Shown: positions 1-7,241 of the stretch, in pieces | Layout: every line of letters starts with the position of its first letter | How positions within the stretch are numbered: position 1 is the stretch's first letter | Assembly: GCA_017937805.1 (NCBI GenBank) | Contig: JAGBCX010000078.1 | Location: 1-37,567 of the forward strand | Reading direction: 5' to 3' | Length of the DNA stretch: 37,567 nt | Source: Alistipes sp. | GTDB taxonomy: Bacteria; Bacteroidota; Bacteroidia; Bacteroidales; Rikenellaceae | Made by a program: the position numbers and the translations under genes | The notes under the pieces: generated by a model | Told to the model about the DNA's origin: nothing | Database searches by the model: none | What the model saw: only the letters and a program-made list of their open reading frames with translations

Positions 1-686
1 CCCTCGTAGCCACCATCGGTTACGGTCCATAGTTTGTTGTTGCAGTCCATAACAAGCGAAGTGGGTTGAATGCCTACAACAAGTTCGTCAACAACTTTGT
101 CGGTCTCGGTATCTATTTTTATAATGCGATTTTGGTACGACCAACAGTTTACATATACATATTTGCCATACTGCACCATCTGCTCCGTTGAGCCCGACTC
201 CATTGTCATATTTGGCACTTCGATATAGCCAGTAATTTTATATAGTTTGGGGTTTACGATAAAGATGCGGTTATCCCAAATTTGCGTGATGTAAGCCTTC
301 TCGTCGGAGATGAAGTGGATATAGCGTGGCGAGGTGAGATTTACGATGCGTCCCACCTCCTTGAAGGTGTGAGGGTCGATGGCAAAGACAACGTGCGAGT
401 TATTGACCACAACCCAACCTACACCATTGCGGACAATCATCGATTGGCATACATCGCCTAACTTCATTGCATTAGCACGATAGAACACTTCGTTTTCCAC
501 CTTCTTGGCCGCAGGATCGTAGTACGAGAGCGTTGCATTGCCGTACTGGAAATTTCCCTCATTGCAGATAAACAGTCCCTTTGAGCCAGAGTAGTCGAAC
601 TCCTCTACCAAGCCATACTCCCACTTCATACACGCAGTATGAAGCAGGAGCAAAGCGAATACTATATATTTGGCAGCACCTCTCAT
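1..686 (-). CDS. YncE/BtuG-like beta-propeller surface lipoprotein (partial, C-terminus off the window)
   Basis: The ATG at 684-686 opens a frame that runs off the left edge, leaving about 228 residues. The N-terminus is a lipoprotein signal ending in LLLLHTAC with Cys20 as lipidation site. The rest shows repeated beta-propeller blade motifs typical of YncE/DUF5074-type proteins (FICNEGNFQYGNATLSYYD, VFAIDPHTFKEVGRI, IFIVNPKLYKITGYI, IIKIDTETDKVVDEL). In gut Bacteroidetes, propeller lipoproteins of this kind in cobalamin loci (BtuG) bind B12 at the cell surface. The gene is last of the riboswitch-headed set visible here, starting 3 nt after the previous stop, so it is probably translationally coupled. 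The BtuG assignment is inference from fold type plus riboswitch; a TonB-dependent BtuB-type receptor would be expected beyond the edge. Confidence 0.75.
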   Translation of the reverse strand, partial: MRGAAKYIVFALLLLHTACMKWEYGLVEEFDYSGSKGLFICNEGNFQYGNATLSYYDPAAKKVENEVFYRANAMKLGDVCQSMIVRNGVGWVVVNNSHVVFAIDPHTFKEVGRIVNLTSPRYIHFISDEKAYITQIWDNRIFIVNPKLYKITGYIEVPNMTMESGSTEQMVQYGKYVYVNCWSYQNRIIKIDTETDKVVDELVVGIQPTSLVMDCNNKLWTVTDGGYE

Positions 687-689
687 CTG

Positions 690-1685
690 CTACAACTCCC
701 TTTTGATATTGTAATCGTAGAAGCCAAACACCTCGGTCGAAACCTCACCTAACCAACCACTCTTGGTATTCACACCCACCTGCACCTTCACAAAGTCGAT
801 ATATTTCAACTCTTTGTGTTTGCCACTTGCATCTATTGCGTCCGAAATCCTAAAATGGTTTGCATTGGCTGCCGCACCCGCATTGGCATCGGTGGTCAGA
901 CGGTCGATAGGGCTAAAATTATCGGCATACCCCCAATCGTACTCCACATTTACCCAATAGGAGCCATTGCCCGAAGCATCGTAGTTGCGAGCCTGTAAGC
1001 AGGTGCCTGTCAAGGTGTAACTATCCGCCTCAATCCACAATGGATAGTAGTACTCCTGTCGGTGGAACTGTTTGAGGTAGTCTATCTCGCCACTGTTGCC
1101 CTGATTGTCAGTCCATTTCACGGGTTGCATAGGCTCACTTGGACGGTAGTAGGTTACAGCATAATTTTGAATTGTTTCCGACTTGCCAGTCTCCGAGCCC
1201 GCCAACTCATACCAAGTGTCGTCGGGCAGACCATTGCCATTTTCGTCCTGCATAACCCACACGATACCAGGCTCCGACGAGCCACTGAACGAGTTGCCCA
1301 AGATGCCAATATCATAACTGCCCGAGTTGTCTATACTGTGGTCGAAGCCTACAACGATATAGCCACCAAAACCACCCAACGACACCCAATTCGGTGCAGG
1401 GTTGCCCTTACCATCAACCTCTGTCATTCTCGCCTCAGCGTAGGCGATAGCCGCCTCGGGGGTTGTTTGTGTGCCATCAAAACCGCCAGTTTTCAACTCG
1501 TTGATAAACTGTCCCGGAGCAGGCGTATATTCGTAAACCTTGTTCCAATCGGCCTTCGACTCTGCTGTTCTGGCACGATAAAATTCGCCTTTACCCAAAT
1601 CTGTAGTGATATCCTCGTCTATATTGCAAGACGAGGATACCAACGCGAAATACCCTAAAACTAAATATCCTAAAAACCGTTTCAT
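690..1685 (-). CDS. Surface lipoprotein of a cobalamin-regulated locus
   Basis: This is a 331-aa protein with a lipoprotein signal (ALVSSSC, Cys20), so probably surface exposed like its neighbours. I do not recognise an enzymatic motif. The segment DENGNGLPDDTWYEL looks like an EF-hand-like Asp/Asn calcium loop, and the C-terminal half is rich in aromatic beta strands (EYYYPLWIEADSYTLTGT, SYWVNVEYDWGYADNFSP). Proteins of this general make-up are annotated as cell surface proteins beside YncE-like propellers in Bacteroidetes. It sits 3 nt downstream of the DUF4465-like gene and 3 nt upstream of the propeller gene, so the three are surely co-transcribed. A role in binding or presenting corrinoids is inferred from context only. 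Confidence 0.7.
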   Translation of the reverse strand: MKRFLGYLVLGYFALVSSSCNIDEDITTDLGKGEFYRARTAESKADWNKVYEYTPAPGQFINELKTGGFDGTQTTPEAAIAYAEARMTEVDGKGNPAPNWVSLGGFGGYIVVGFDHSIDNSGSYDIGILGNSFSGSSEPGIVWVMQDENGNGLPDDTWYELAGSETGKSETIQNYAVTYYRPSEPMQPVKWTDNQGNSGEIDYLKQFHRQEYYYPLWIEADSYTLTGTCLQARNYDASGNGSYWVNVEYDWGYADNFSPIDRLTTDANAGAAANANHFRISDAIDASGKHKELKYIDFVKVQVGVNTKSGWLGEVSTEVFGFYDYNIKREL

Positions 1686-1688
1686 TCT

Positions 1689-3407
1689 CTACTTTTCAAA
1701 TCTTACAGCAATATCATCATAAGCGAAGTAACCAGGGATTGTAAAGCCATACTTACCGCCCATATCGTCCGAGTAGAGGAAGTTGAAACGCACCTTAGCA
1801 ACCTTGCCGAGTGGCGACAAATCCCACTTCTGCCAATCGGTAACTACATTTGTGCCCTGCACCAAGTAGAACTCAACCTGGCTGATAGGCTCGGCGTAGG
1901 CGTCGGCATAGGCATCATCGAAGCCATAAGCCACAATCTTCAACCACGCATCGTCGTTCAAGCCTTCCCAACTACCACCGAAGGTGTTGCCCTCCTCGCT
2001 CTTCACGCCATTAACAAGTTGGTTGAGGGTGTAGTTGGTGTTGGTTACCCACATATGATCGATCACACGAGCCACTTCATCGGCAAACGAGATCTCTGGA
2101 AGATTCTCGATATACGACTTCGCATCTTTGTAGCCGTAATGCACTACGAAATTATCGCCCGAGTGCGGTGCTACGGGTATCATCATCTGCACATTGAACC
2201 AACCAAGGTATGCGTCTGCGCCTGGCTGACCAGCCCACTGATCAACATAGTCCTGACCATAAAACTTCGCAATATGATTGTTTCTATCCTCGTCTGTGTA
2301 ACCCTCGCCCCAATAGTTCGAGATTGCGTGGCCACCACCCCAGAAACAATATGCGTAGTTGTCAGGGAAGGTGTGCATAAGCTCGGTATTACCCTCATCC
2401 CACCAGGTGTACATTGCGTCCGTTTGGTCGTTACCGTAGGTCAAAGGTCCCATATACTGCGGCGAGTCAATCAAATCGCTCCACTTTTTAATCTCTTTTC
2501 CCTCATAGTTATTCACATAGTCCAGAGTGTATGGGTAGAACTTGACATCCTGATCCTCGAAGGTCAAGATACGCAACTCGTAAGGGAGTTCTGGTTCAGG
2601 CTTTGTCAAATCGGCCAATGCAATGGTGGTGCTAATACGCTGTGTTGCACCGCTCTCAAAATTCTTGGATGGAGTCTTCACCTCGGTAAAGGTGCTCTCG
2701 TCCTCGAAGGTATATGTTACTGTAAGTTTGGTTCCTCCAACCTCTGCCGGGAGCACCACCATAGCAGCCATAACACCCTCATTTGCTGATTGTAACTGCT
2801 TGCCCTCTTCAAAGTTGAGCGTAATAGTGGAACTGCCACTTGTAATTGTATTATCCCAATCGCCATTTGCAAAGTCGTAGATGCGATCTCCGGCAATCTC
2901 TACGCCTTCGGTAGCGAGTGTAATGGAGCGTAGTTTTGGCATATTCGCATCGTTACTTTTGGTATCAAACCACACATAAGCGGTCTTATGCTCCAAGTAG
3001 AACGAATTGTATTCGTCGAGCGTTGCGTAACCAAAGTCACCATCGTTGCCAAGGTTGCCGTCAGCCGATTGCGTAGATAGCACCTTGGCACTCTTTGCCT
3101 GACCAGTCATATTGTAGAATATGTGGCCAGTTCCTATTATGGCAGTACCTCCCCTAAACTCAAACTGAGCCAAGGTGCACTCTTCCGCAATAGCAGAACT
3201 TTGGTTGTCACCCAACCAGATATAGTCGCCAGCACTCCACTTATACGGTATCTCAGTGCTGCTTGGCGTGCCAAAAGCGGTACGGGTTTCAGTGTTACAA
3301 TTTCCGGTTACTGTTAGACTCTCTTCCATTGATGAAACAAAGGTTTCTTCCTTTTGACAAGCAACAAACAGTGCCGCTGTCATAATGATTAATAGACTCT
3401 TTTTCAT
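1689..3407 (-). CDS. Fimbrillin-like/DUF4465-like surface lipoprotein, candidate corrinoid-binding protein
   Basis: The start chosen is the ATG at 3407 (MKKSLLIIMTAALFVAC), giving 572 aa with lipidated Cys17; the frame is open to 3503, but that extension would bury the signal peptide. Residues about 25-280 resemble fimbrillin/Mfa-type domains (TRTAFGT, WSAGDYIWLG). Residues about 290-572 look like DUF4465: an FEDQD strand, a GGGHAISN segment, and a C-terminal stretch with DWQKWDLSPLG, FLYSDDMGG and GYFAYDDIAVRF. Extra surface B12-binding lipoproteins (BtuH) accompany BtuG in published gut Bacteroidetes cobamide loci, and this gene is a candidate for such a role. That link is inference; a profile search would settle the domains. 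Confidence 0.7.
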   Translation of the reverse strand: MKKSLLIIMTAALFVACQKEETFVSSMEESLTVTGNCNTETRTAFGTPSSTEIPYKWSAGDYIWLGDNQSSAIAEECTLAQFEFRGGTAIIGTGHIFYNMTGQAKSAKVLSTQSADGNLGNDGDFGYATLDEYNSFYLEHKTAYVWFDTKSNDANMPKLRSITLATEGVEIAGDRIYDFANGDWDNTITSGSSTITLNFEEGKQLQSANEGVMAAMVVLPAEVGGTKLTVTYTFEDESTFTEVKTPSKNFESGATQRISTTIALADLTKPEPELPYELRILTFEDQDVKFYPYTLDYVNNYEGKEIKKWSDLIDSPQYMGPLTYGNDQTDAMYTWWDEGNTELMHTFPDNYAYCFWGGGHAISNYWGEGYTDEDRNNHIAKFYGQDYVDQWAGQPGADAYLGWFNVQMMIPVAPHSGDNFVVHYGYKDAKSYIENLPEISFADEVARVIDHMWVTNTNYTLNQLVNGVKSEEGNTFGGSWEGLNDDAWLKIVAYGFDDAYADAYAEPISQVEFYLVQGTNVVTDWQKWDLSPLGKVAKVRFNFLYSDDMGGKYGFTIPGYFAYDDIAVRFEK

Positions 3408-3432
3408 AGTTGTATAATTTAATAATATTACA

Positions 3433-3546
3433 TTACATATCTTCCCAAGGAGATGGCTCTTGTTGTGAATCAGATAGGGTAAAACCTTGCTCAATTGCCA
3501 CATCGAGAATCTCCACTTCGGGAGATTGATAAATAGTTGTCTGCAT
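3433..3546 (-). CDS. 37-residue small protein in the cobalamin operon
   Basis: An ATG at 3546 opens a 37-codon frame ending in TAA at 3433-3435. It encodes MQTTIYQSPEVEILDVAIE followed by an acidic, Gln/Ser-rich tail ending PWEDM. The composition (short, no signal peptide, an EVEILD-type strand, an acidic Trp-containing end) matches a recurrent kind of tiny Bacteroidales protein found just upstream of surface lipoprotein genes. It lies 25 nt upstream of the DUF4465-like gene and 42 nt downstream of the 169-aa gene, in line with the operon. No function is known to me. It could be a leader peptide whose translation affects the lipoprotein genes. Confidence 0.55.
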   Translation of the reverse strand: MQTTIYQSPEVEILDVAIEQGFTLSDSQQEPSPWEDM

Positions 3547-3588
3547 AGTTTTTAATTTTAATGTGTTAATGTTTGTATATGTTTTATT

Positions 3589-4098
3589 TTATTCAGATTT
3601 TTCATCTATTGCATTATTACACTGCTCCATAATTAGTTGCAGTTCGTCTATATATTTCTCCTTGAACTTGTACTGTTTTCGTATAGAATCATTCATCTCA
3701 AATCGCTCACCTCGTCTGTTTGCCTCTATGCAGTGATTTGCGATGATGGCAGGCAGTAATCGGGTAACAACCTCCGGTGATAGTTCGTGTTGCAAGGATA
3801 TTTCGACAGATTGCTTGCTACCCATATCTATATCATAGGTGTTGATGCTTAAACGATAATATTTACTTGTTGAAGGCATCTTTTTAAGTGTATTGATAAA
3901 TTGAGCGATAGATATGCGTTTCTGAATCGTTGAGTCCATCTTATCGATGATGGTAACCCACGCATACGCAATAGGGCTCGCCACGAACAGGCAATAAATC
4001 GGGTTTGCCTGTGCTCGTAGAGTCTTAAAAAACTTCCACAAGTTACTTTTTAGGATATAATTATCCTGCTTGTGGCTATTAGTCTGGATACTATCCAT
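3589..4098 (-). CDS. Hypothetical protein (169 aa) of the riboswitch operon
   Basis: The ORF starts with ATG at 4098 and has no family I recognise. It has no N-terminal signal. A hydrophobic stretch near residues 33-50 (ANPIYCLFVASPIAYAWVTI) could be a single membrane segment or a buried helix. The rest is helical and charged, ending in a Lys/Glu-rich helix (KQYKFKEKYIDELQLIMEQ). It lies between the riboswitch and the lipoprotein genes, same strand, so it is probably co-regulated by cobalamin. Confidence 0.55.
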   Translation of the reverse strand: MDSIQTNSHKQDNYILKSNLWKFFKTLRAQANPIYCLFVASPIAYAWVTIIDKMDSTIQKRISIAQFINTLKKMPSTSKYYRLSINTYDIDMGSKQSVEISLQHELSPEVVTRLLPAIIANHCIEANRRGERFEMNDSIRKQYKFKEKYIDELQLIMEQCNNAIDEKSE

Positions 4099-4125
4099 TC
4101 TACTAACTGGTTATATTGCAACTAA

Positions 4126-4326
4126 TTAAATGACTTTTAATTGCACACACCAATAGCCAACAATCGAATATACCACGAGCGTATAGCGTAGTTTTCCGCA
4201 CACAAAACGCAGCAGTTGCAAGAAGAACAAGATACAATACGCACTTGTTTTTAGACTTCTTTGGCTAAAAAATAATGTAGCAATTAAAAAAATGTTGATT
4301 TCAACCCATATCCCAGTAGGTAGCAA
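4126..4326 (-). CDS. Possible small membrane protein directly behind the riboswitch (doubtful)
   Basis: A 66-codon frame begins with TTG at 4326, only 15 nt past the B12 box of the riboswitch, and ends 27 nt before the next gene. The translation is hydrophobic (INIFLIATLFFSQ, YCILFFLQLLRFVCG, LVVYSIVGYWCV), consistent with two or three short membrane helices. There is no ATG and no clear ribosome-binding site, so this may simply be an untranslated leader with an open frame. It is listed because its position would make it the first gene under riboswitch control. Confidence 0.25.
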   Translation of the reverse strand: MLPTGIWVEINIFLIATLFFSQRSLKTSAYCILFFLQLLRFVCGKLRYTLVVYSIVGYWCVQLKVI

Positions 4327-4339
4327 TCCATTAAAACAT

Positions 4340-4512
4340 AAGGCAGGTCTTCTGACTTATCCCTTTTATCACGCCTTCCCGATTTCAATCAGTGGCAAAG
4401 AGTGCGATAAACAAACTCCTGACGGAGTGGGATTTACAGCAACTGGTATTGTCCCAGATTCTCACTGGATTCCCTTTTCACCTTTCGTAACGCGTAGTCC
4501 GTAAAGGCTCCT
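4340..4512 (-). promoter_or_regulatory. Cobalamin (AdoCbl-type) riboswitch
   Basis: The minus strand carries the conserved landmarks in order: GGAGCC near 4511-4506, AAAGGGAATCCAGTGAGAATC, GGGACAATACC, the GTTGCTGTAA core, GCCACTG, GGGAAGGCG, and the B12 box AGTCAGAAGACCTGCC ending at 4342. This matches the cobalamin riboswitch consensus closely. It lies between a TAnnTTTG promoter and the surface lipoprotein operon. In known examples, cobalamin binding lowers expression of such transport genes. I see no obvious terminator hairpin directly behind it, so control may be at translation of the first gene. Confidence 0.95.
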
Positions 4513-4521
4513 TATGTAGTG

Positions 4522-4529
4522 CAAAGATA
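4522..4529 (-). promoter_or_regulatory. Promoter -7 box of the cobalamin operon
   Basis: TATCTTTG on the minus strand fits the Bacteroidota -7 consensus TAnnTTTG. It would start transcription near 4515, just ahead of the riboswitch. Confidence 0.65.
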
Positions 4530-4798
4530 GTAATTTATTTTTAAACTTGTTCTCGTAGCAGTAAAAAAAACACAAACTCCGAAAGTTATATCTCTGATAT
4601 AAAAAATAGGATCTACCGCCATAACGATAAATCCCCAAAAAACTTTCTTATATTGGATAAGTTTCTGAAGTCCTAATTGTTTTTAATTTAGACTACATAG
4701 AAGGCTACACAGGAAGCGTAAAAACATAGTTTAAGTTGTCATTAACAAAAAAGTCGTTTCACAATCTAATAGTATAATACCTTGTCTATCAATAAAAT

Positions 4799-4825
4799 CG
4801 GTGGTGACTTATATTTCACCGCCGA
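4799..4825 (+). other. Hairpin downstream of the integrase gene
   Basis: CGGTGGTGA and TCACCGCCG form a 9-bp stem (one G-U) on the plus strand. The same arms have a C-A mismatch on the minus strand, so it is better as plus-strand RNA than as an integrase terminator. Apart from the operon promoter, the stretch 4530-4927 shows no gene or other feature that I can support. Confidence 0.3.
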
Positions 4826-4927
4826 AAAAGGATAGTCCTGATCGAGCGGCCTTGTTCTTTTGTGTCCGATAATGTGTTTATCAAGTGATGATAGTATAGC
4901 AATGCTTTCTACAATTTATACGACGTC

Positions 4928-6163
4928 CTATATTGTTGAGGATTTACTTTGAGTTAAACTTGTTAATCTGTCTGACAACTTCGACATATCCTCGGCGAGC
5001 TTGTCATTGACAATCTTGGCGTATATCTGCGTAGTTTTAAGGCTTCGATGCCCGAGCATCTTCGATACCGACTCGATAGGCACTCCATTTGTCAGAGTTA
5101 CGGTCGTTGCGAAGGTGTGGCGTGCAAGGTGGAAGGTCAGTCGTTTATCGATTCCACAAATCGCTGCAACCTCTTTGAGGTAGTCATTGCATTTCTGATT
5201 GCTTGGTATCGGTAGCAGCTTGTCATTGCCGCTATTTCCCTCGTATTTGGCTAGAATTTCGCGTGGAAGATCCAAGAGGGGTACATCTACCGGTGTCGAG
5301 GTCTTTTGGCGGTGTGTGCGAAGCCAAGGGGCTCCGTTGGGGCCTACAATGATATGTTCGGCTGTTAGAGCCTGAGCATCGCAGTAGGCGAGTCCTGTAA
5401 AGCAACTGAATACGAATACATCCCGTATCTGTTCAAGACGCTTCGATGTCAGCTGTTTATTTATCAACTTCGTGAGTTCCGCCATTGTAAGGTAGCCTCG
5501 CTCGGTATTCTCGAATTTGAGCTTGAAGCAGACAAATGGATTCTTGTTCGCCCAGCCGTTGTCTATCGCTACCTGATATATGGAGCGGAAGCGTTGAATC
5601 ATCTTCATTACATAATTGTTCGATAGCTTGTACTGCGTGCGCAGAAATATCTCAAAGTTAGAGATAAACTTCGGATTGACATCGTTTACCGATATATCTG
5701 TGCGCTTGTACTCCGACTGCATAAACTCCTCAATACGCCTGCGTGTGAGTATGTATCTGTCGCAAGTCTTTTTCGTTTTGGATACTCCCACAAGTTTTGA
5801 ATAATCCTTGATATAGTCGTCAAAGAGTTCAAGCAGCGTCATCGACTTCTCATCTTTTGAGATCAGGCGACATTTGAGTTTGCGAGCAGTTACAACCTCG
5901 CCTGCCAGGAACATCTCGTTGTACTTGGCATAGATTAGTCCTCTCAGATTGTCGAGATAGGCATTGACCTCCTTCTCCTCCTTGGTGCGGCCCACTGTGC
6001 GTCCCTCCTTTGGTAACCAACGGTCAGCCGGAAGGTAGTATCGCGTTGCAAGATGTGTCATTTGGTGATTGATGGTGATGCGTGCAAAGATGGGCGCGTT
6101 GCCTTCGGCATTTGGCTTGCCCTTCTGCATAATAAAGAGAATAGAGAATGTACTTTTATTCAT
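4928..6163 (-). CDS. Tyrosine recombinase/integrase (Bacteroidetes transposon type)
   Basis: This 411-aa protein has the layout of Bacteroidetes mobile-element integrases: an N-terminal arm-binding domain (about 1-100), a SAM-like core-binding domain (about 105-215, with LLELFDDYIKDYSKLVG) and a C-terminal catalytic domain. The catalytic box HLARHTFATT and the later GHRSLKTTQIYAKI, holding the nucleophile Tyr, are intact. The place where the first catalytic Arg is usual reads TGLAYCDA with no Arg, as in IntDOT-like enzymes. The gene ends are intact, so it may be active. It sits beside the 3' end of a tRNA-Lys gene, a classic island attachment site, and reads away from it. No second att copy was found in the window. 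Confidence 0.9.
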   Translation of the reverse strand: MNKSTFSILFIMQKGKPNAEGNAPIFARITINHQMTHLATRYYLPADRWLPKEGRTVGRTKEEKEVNAYLDNLRGLIYAKYNEMFLAGEVVTARKLKCRLISKDEKSMTLLELFDDYIKDYSKLVGVSKTKKTCDRYILTRRRIEEFMQSEYKRTDISVNDVNPKFISNFEIFLRTQYKLSNNYVMKMIQRFRSIYQVAIDNGWANKNPFVCFKLKFENTERGYLTMAELTKLINKQLTSKRLEQIRDVFVFSCFTGLAYCDAQALTAEHIIVGPNGAPWLRTHRQKTSTPVDVPLLDLPREILAKYEGNSGNDKLLPIPSNQKCNDYLKEVAAICGIDKRLTFHLARHTFATTVTLTNGVPIESVSKMLGHRSLKTTQIYAKIVNDKLAEDMSKLSDRLTSLTQSKSSTI

Positions 6164-6519
6164 AGGTGCAACAGTTTATGTTATGTTCGTTTTTCTTGTT
6201 CCTTGCACAGTGTTGCAAACTTGCTTAAAATAATGCAACGCGCTGTGGCAAAGCGTTTTATACACTGCAAACATAACATCACACTTTGGAACACGCAAGT
6301 GATTCCGCAAAAAGTCGTAACCTTTTTGGAGAATTTGAAAAGTTGGTCACACCTGACTCTCTTCGTTTGGGATTGGATTGCTGGGGAGAATAGAATTGCA
6401 CCGGATTTCACTCGATTTTATGGGGTTGCAAAGTGCGTAACCCGCAGAATTTGGCTGTATTCTCACCCTAAAACCCACATACTCTTAATATTCGGTGGAT
6501 ATTTGAAGCAAGAATCAAT

Positions 6520-6556
6520 AAGTCCCCCTCACAGGAGGGGGATTTAGGGGGGGGGT
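6520..6556. repeat. REP-like palindrome (CCCCC/GGGGG ... TTTAGGGG)
   Basis: AAGTCCCCCTCACAGGAGGG followed by GGATTTAGGGGGGGGG forms a GC-rich palindrome with a TTTAGGGG tail. A sister copy lies at 15512-15545. The surrounding stretch 6181-6565, upstream of the integrase gene, holds no gene I can support; the island attachment site may lie here. Confidence 0.55.
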
Positions 6557-6565
6557 AACATACTA

Positions 6566-6610
6566 TTCACGAGAAAAGGACAGTCAAAATGACTGTCCTT
6601 TCTCCGTGAA
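6566..6610 (-). terminator. Hairpin downstream of tRNA-Lys
   Basis: A long near-perfect inverted repeat (GAGAAAAGGACAGTC / GACTGTCCTTTCTC, extended by TTCAC/GTGAA) starts within the last bases of the tRNA gene and probably acts as its terminator or 3' processing signal. There is no long T run. Confidence 0.6.
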
Positions 6611-6679
6611 TCCGCCGGGGCTCGAACCCGGGACCCCAACATTAAAAGTGTTGTGCTCTACCTGCTGAGCTACGGATTC
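6607..6679 (-). tRNA. tRNA-Lys (anticodon TTT)
   Basis: On the minus strand the 73-nt sequence folds as a cloverleaf: acceptor GAATCCG/CGGATTC, D-arm GCTC/GAGC, anticodon stem CAACA/TGTTG with loop CTTTTAA (anticodon TTT), and T-arm CCGGG/CCCGG with the TTCGAGC loop. The discriminator base is A and CCA is not encoded. The 3' end faces the integrase gene. Confidence 0.95.
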
Positions 6680-6715
6680 ATCGTTCCAAATAGGATTTCT
6701 CCGTTTTTGGTGGTG

Positions 6716-6723
6716 CAAATGTA
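6716..6723 (-). promoter_or_regulatory. Promoter -7 box of tRNA-Lys
   Basis: TACATTTG on the minus strand matches TAnnTTTG and lies 36 nt upstream of the mature tRNA 5' end. Confidence 0.55.
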
Positions 6724-6773
6724 TAAATTATTTTTATTATAGCAAAATTTATTTTATTATTCTTGCAATTTTC

Positions 6774-7241
6774 CTACCTGATGCGGTCTAACGAGCGAAC
6801 AAGAGCCTCGTCACGAGCGATGCCGCGAATAGCCAGCACCACAAAGAATATCGCAACAAACGGCATCAACGATACAAAACCAAGTGTGAAGTTCAAGTCG
6901 GTCATCATCTCTGCCAAGACCTCGCACAAGCGGTAGCAGTAGAGTGCAATAAACGCCACCGAGCCGAGCAGCAACACAATCTCCGATACGCAAAGGCGAA
7001 TTTGCACCATGCGCTTCTTATATAAAAAGATAGTAATCAACGGCAATAGGGTAGGCAGTGCCAACAAAATGCCGAGATAGAGTGGCAAACGGCTCTCTGC
7101 GCCCAATGGTCCATCAAGTGTAAATGTCTTGATTACAAACTCCTCGCTTCCCTGCCAAATCGTAGCCAACGGCAAGAAAAGTGTAAGAGACATCAATACG
7201 GTCGCCAAAAGTAAATATACGGTCTGTATTCTCTGAATCAT
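6774..7241 (-). CDS. DUF4293 family membrane protein
   Basis: This 155-aa protein begins MIQRIQTVYLLLATVLMSLT, a start typical of the Bacteroidota DUF4293 family. It has four hydrophobic segments (about 5-28, 52-73, 82-104 and 118-143), so it is an inner-membrane protein. Function is unknown. Its ATG overlaps the TGA stop of the glycosyltransferase gene (ATGA, 7238-7241), indicating translational coupling. It is the last gene of a three-gene operon with DUF4199 and GT2. Confidence 0.8.
   Translation of the reverse strand: MIQRIQTVYLLLATVLMSLTLFLPLATIWQGSEEFVIKTFTLDGPLGAESRLPLYLGILLALPTLLPLITIFLYKKRMVQIRLCVSEIVLLLGSVAFIALYCYRLCEVLAEMMTDLNFTLGFVSLMPFVAIFFVVLAIRGIARDEALVRSLDRIR

Noticed and set aside
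690-3503. Long plus-strand ORFs inside the cobalamin lipoprotein genes
   Set aside because: They are antisense shadows lacking signal peptides, known motifs or plausible starts; the minus-strand frames carry lipoprotein signals and domains.
4340-6610. Second copy of the tRNA-Lys 3' end as an att site
   Set aside because: No copy of the T-arm/acceptor sequence was seen elsewhere in the window; the island hypothesis is left as inference.
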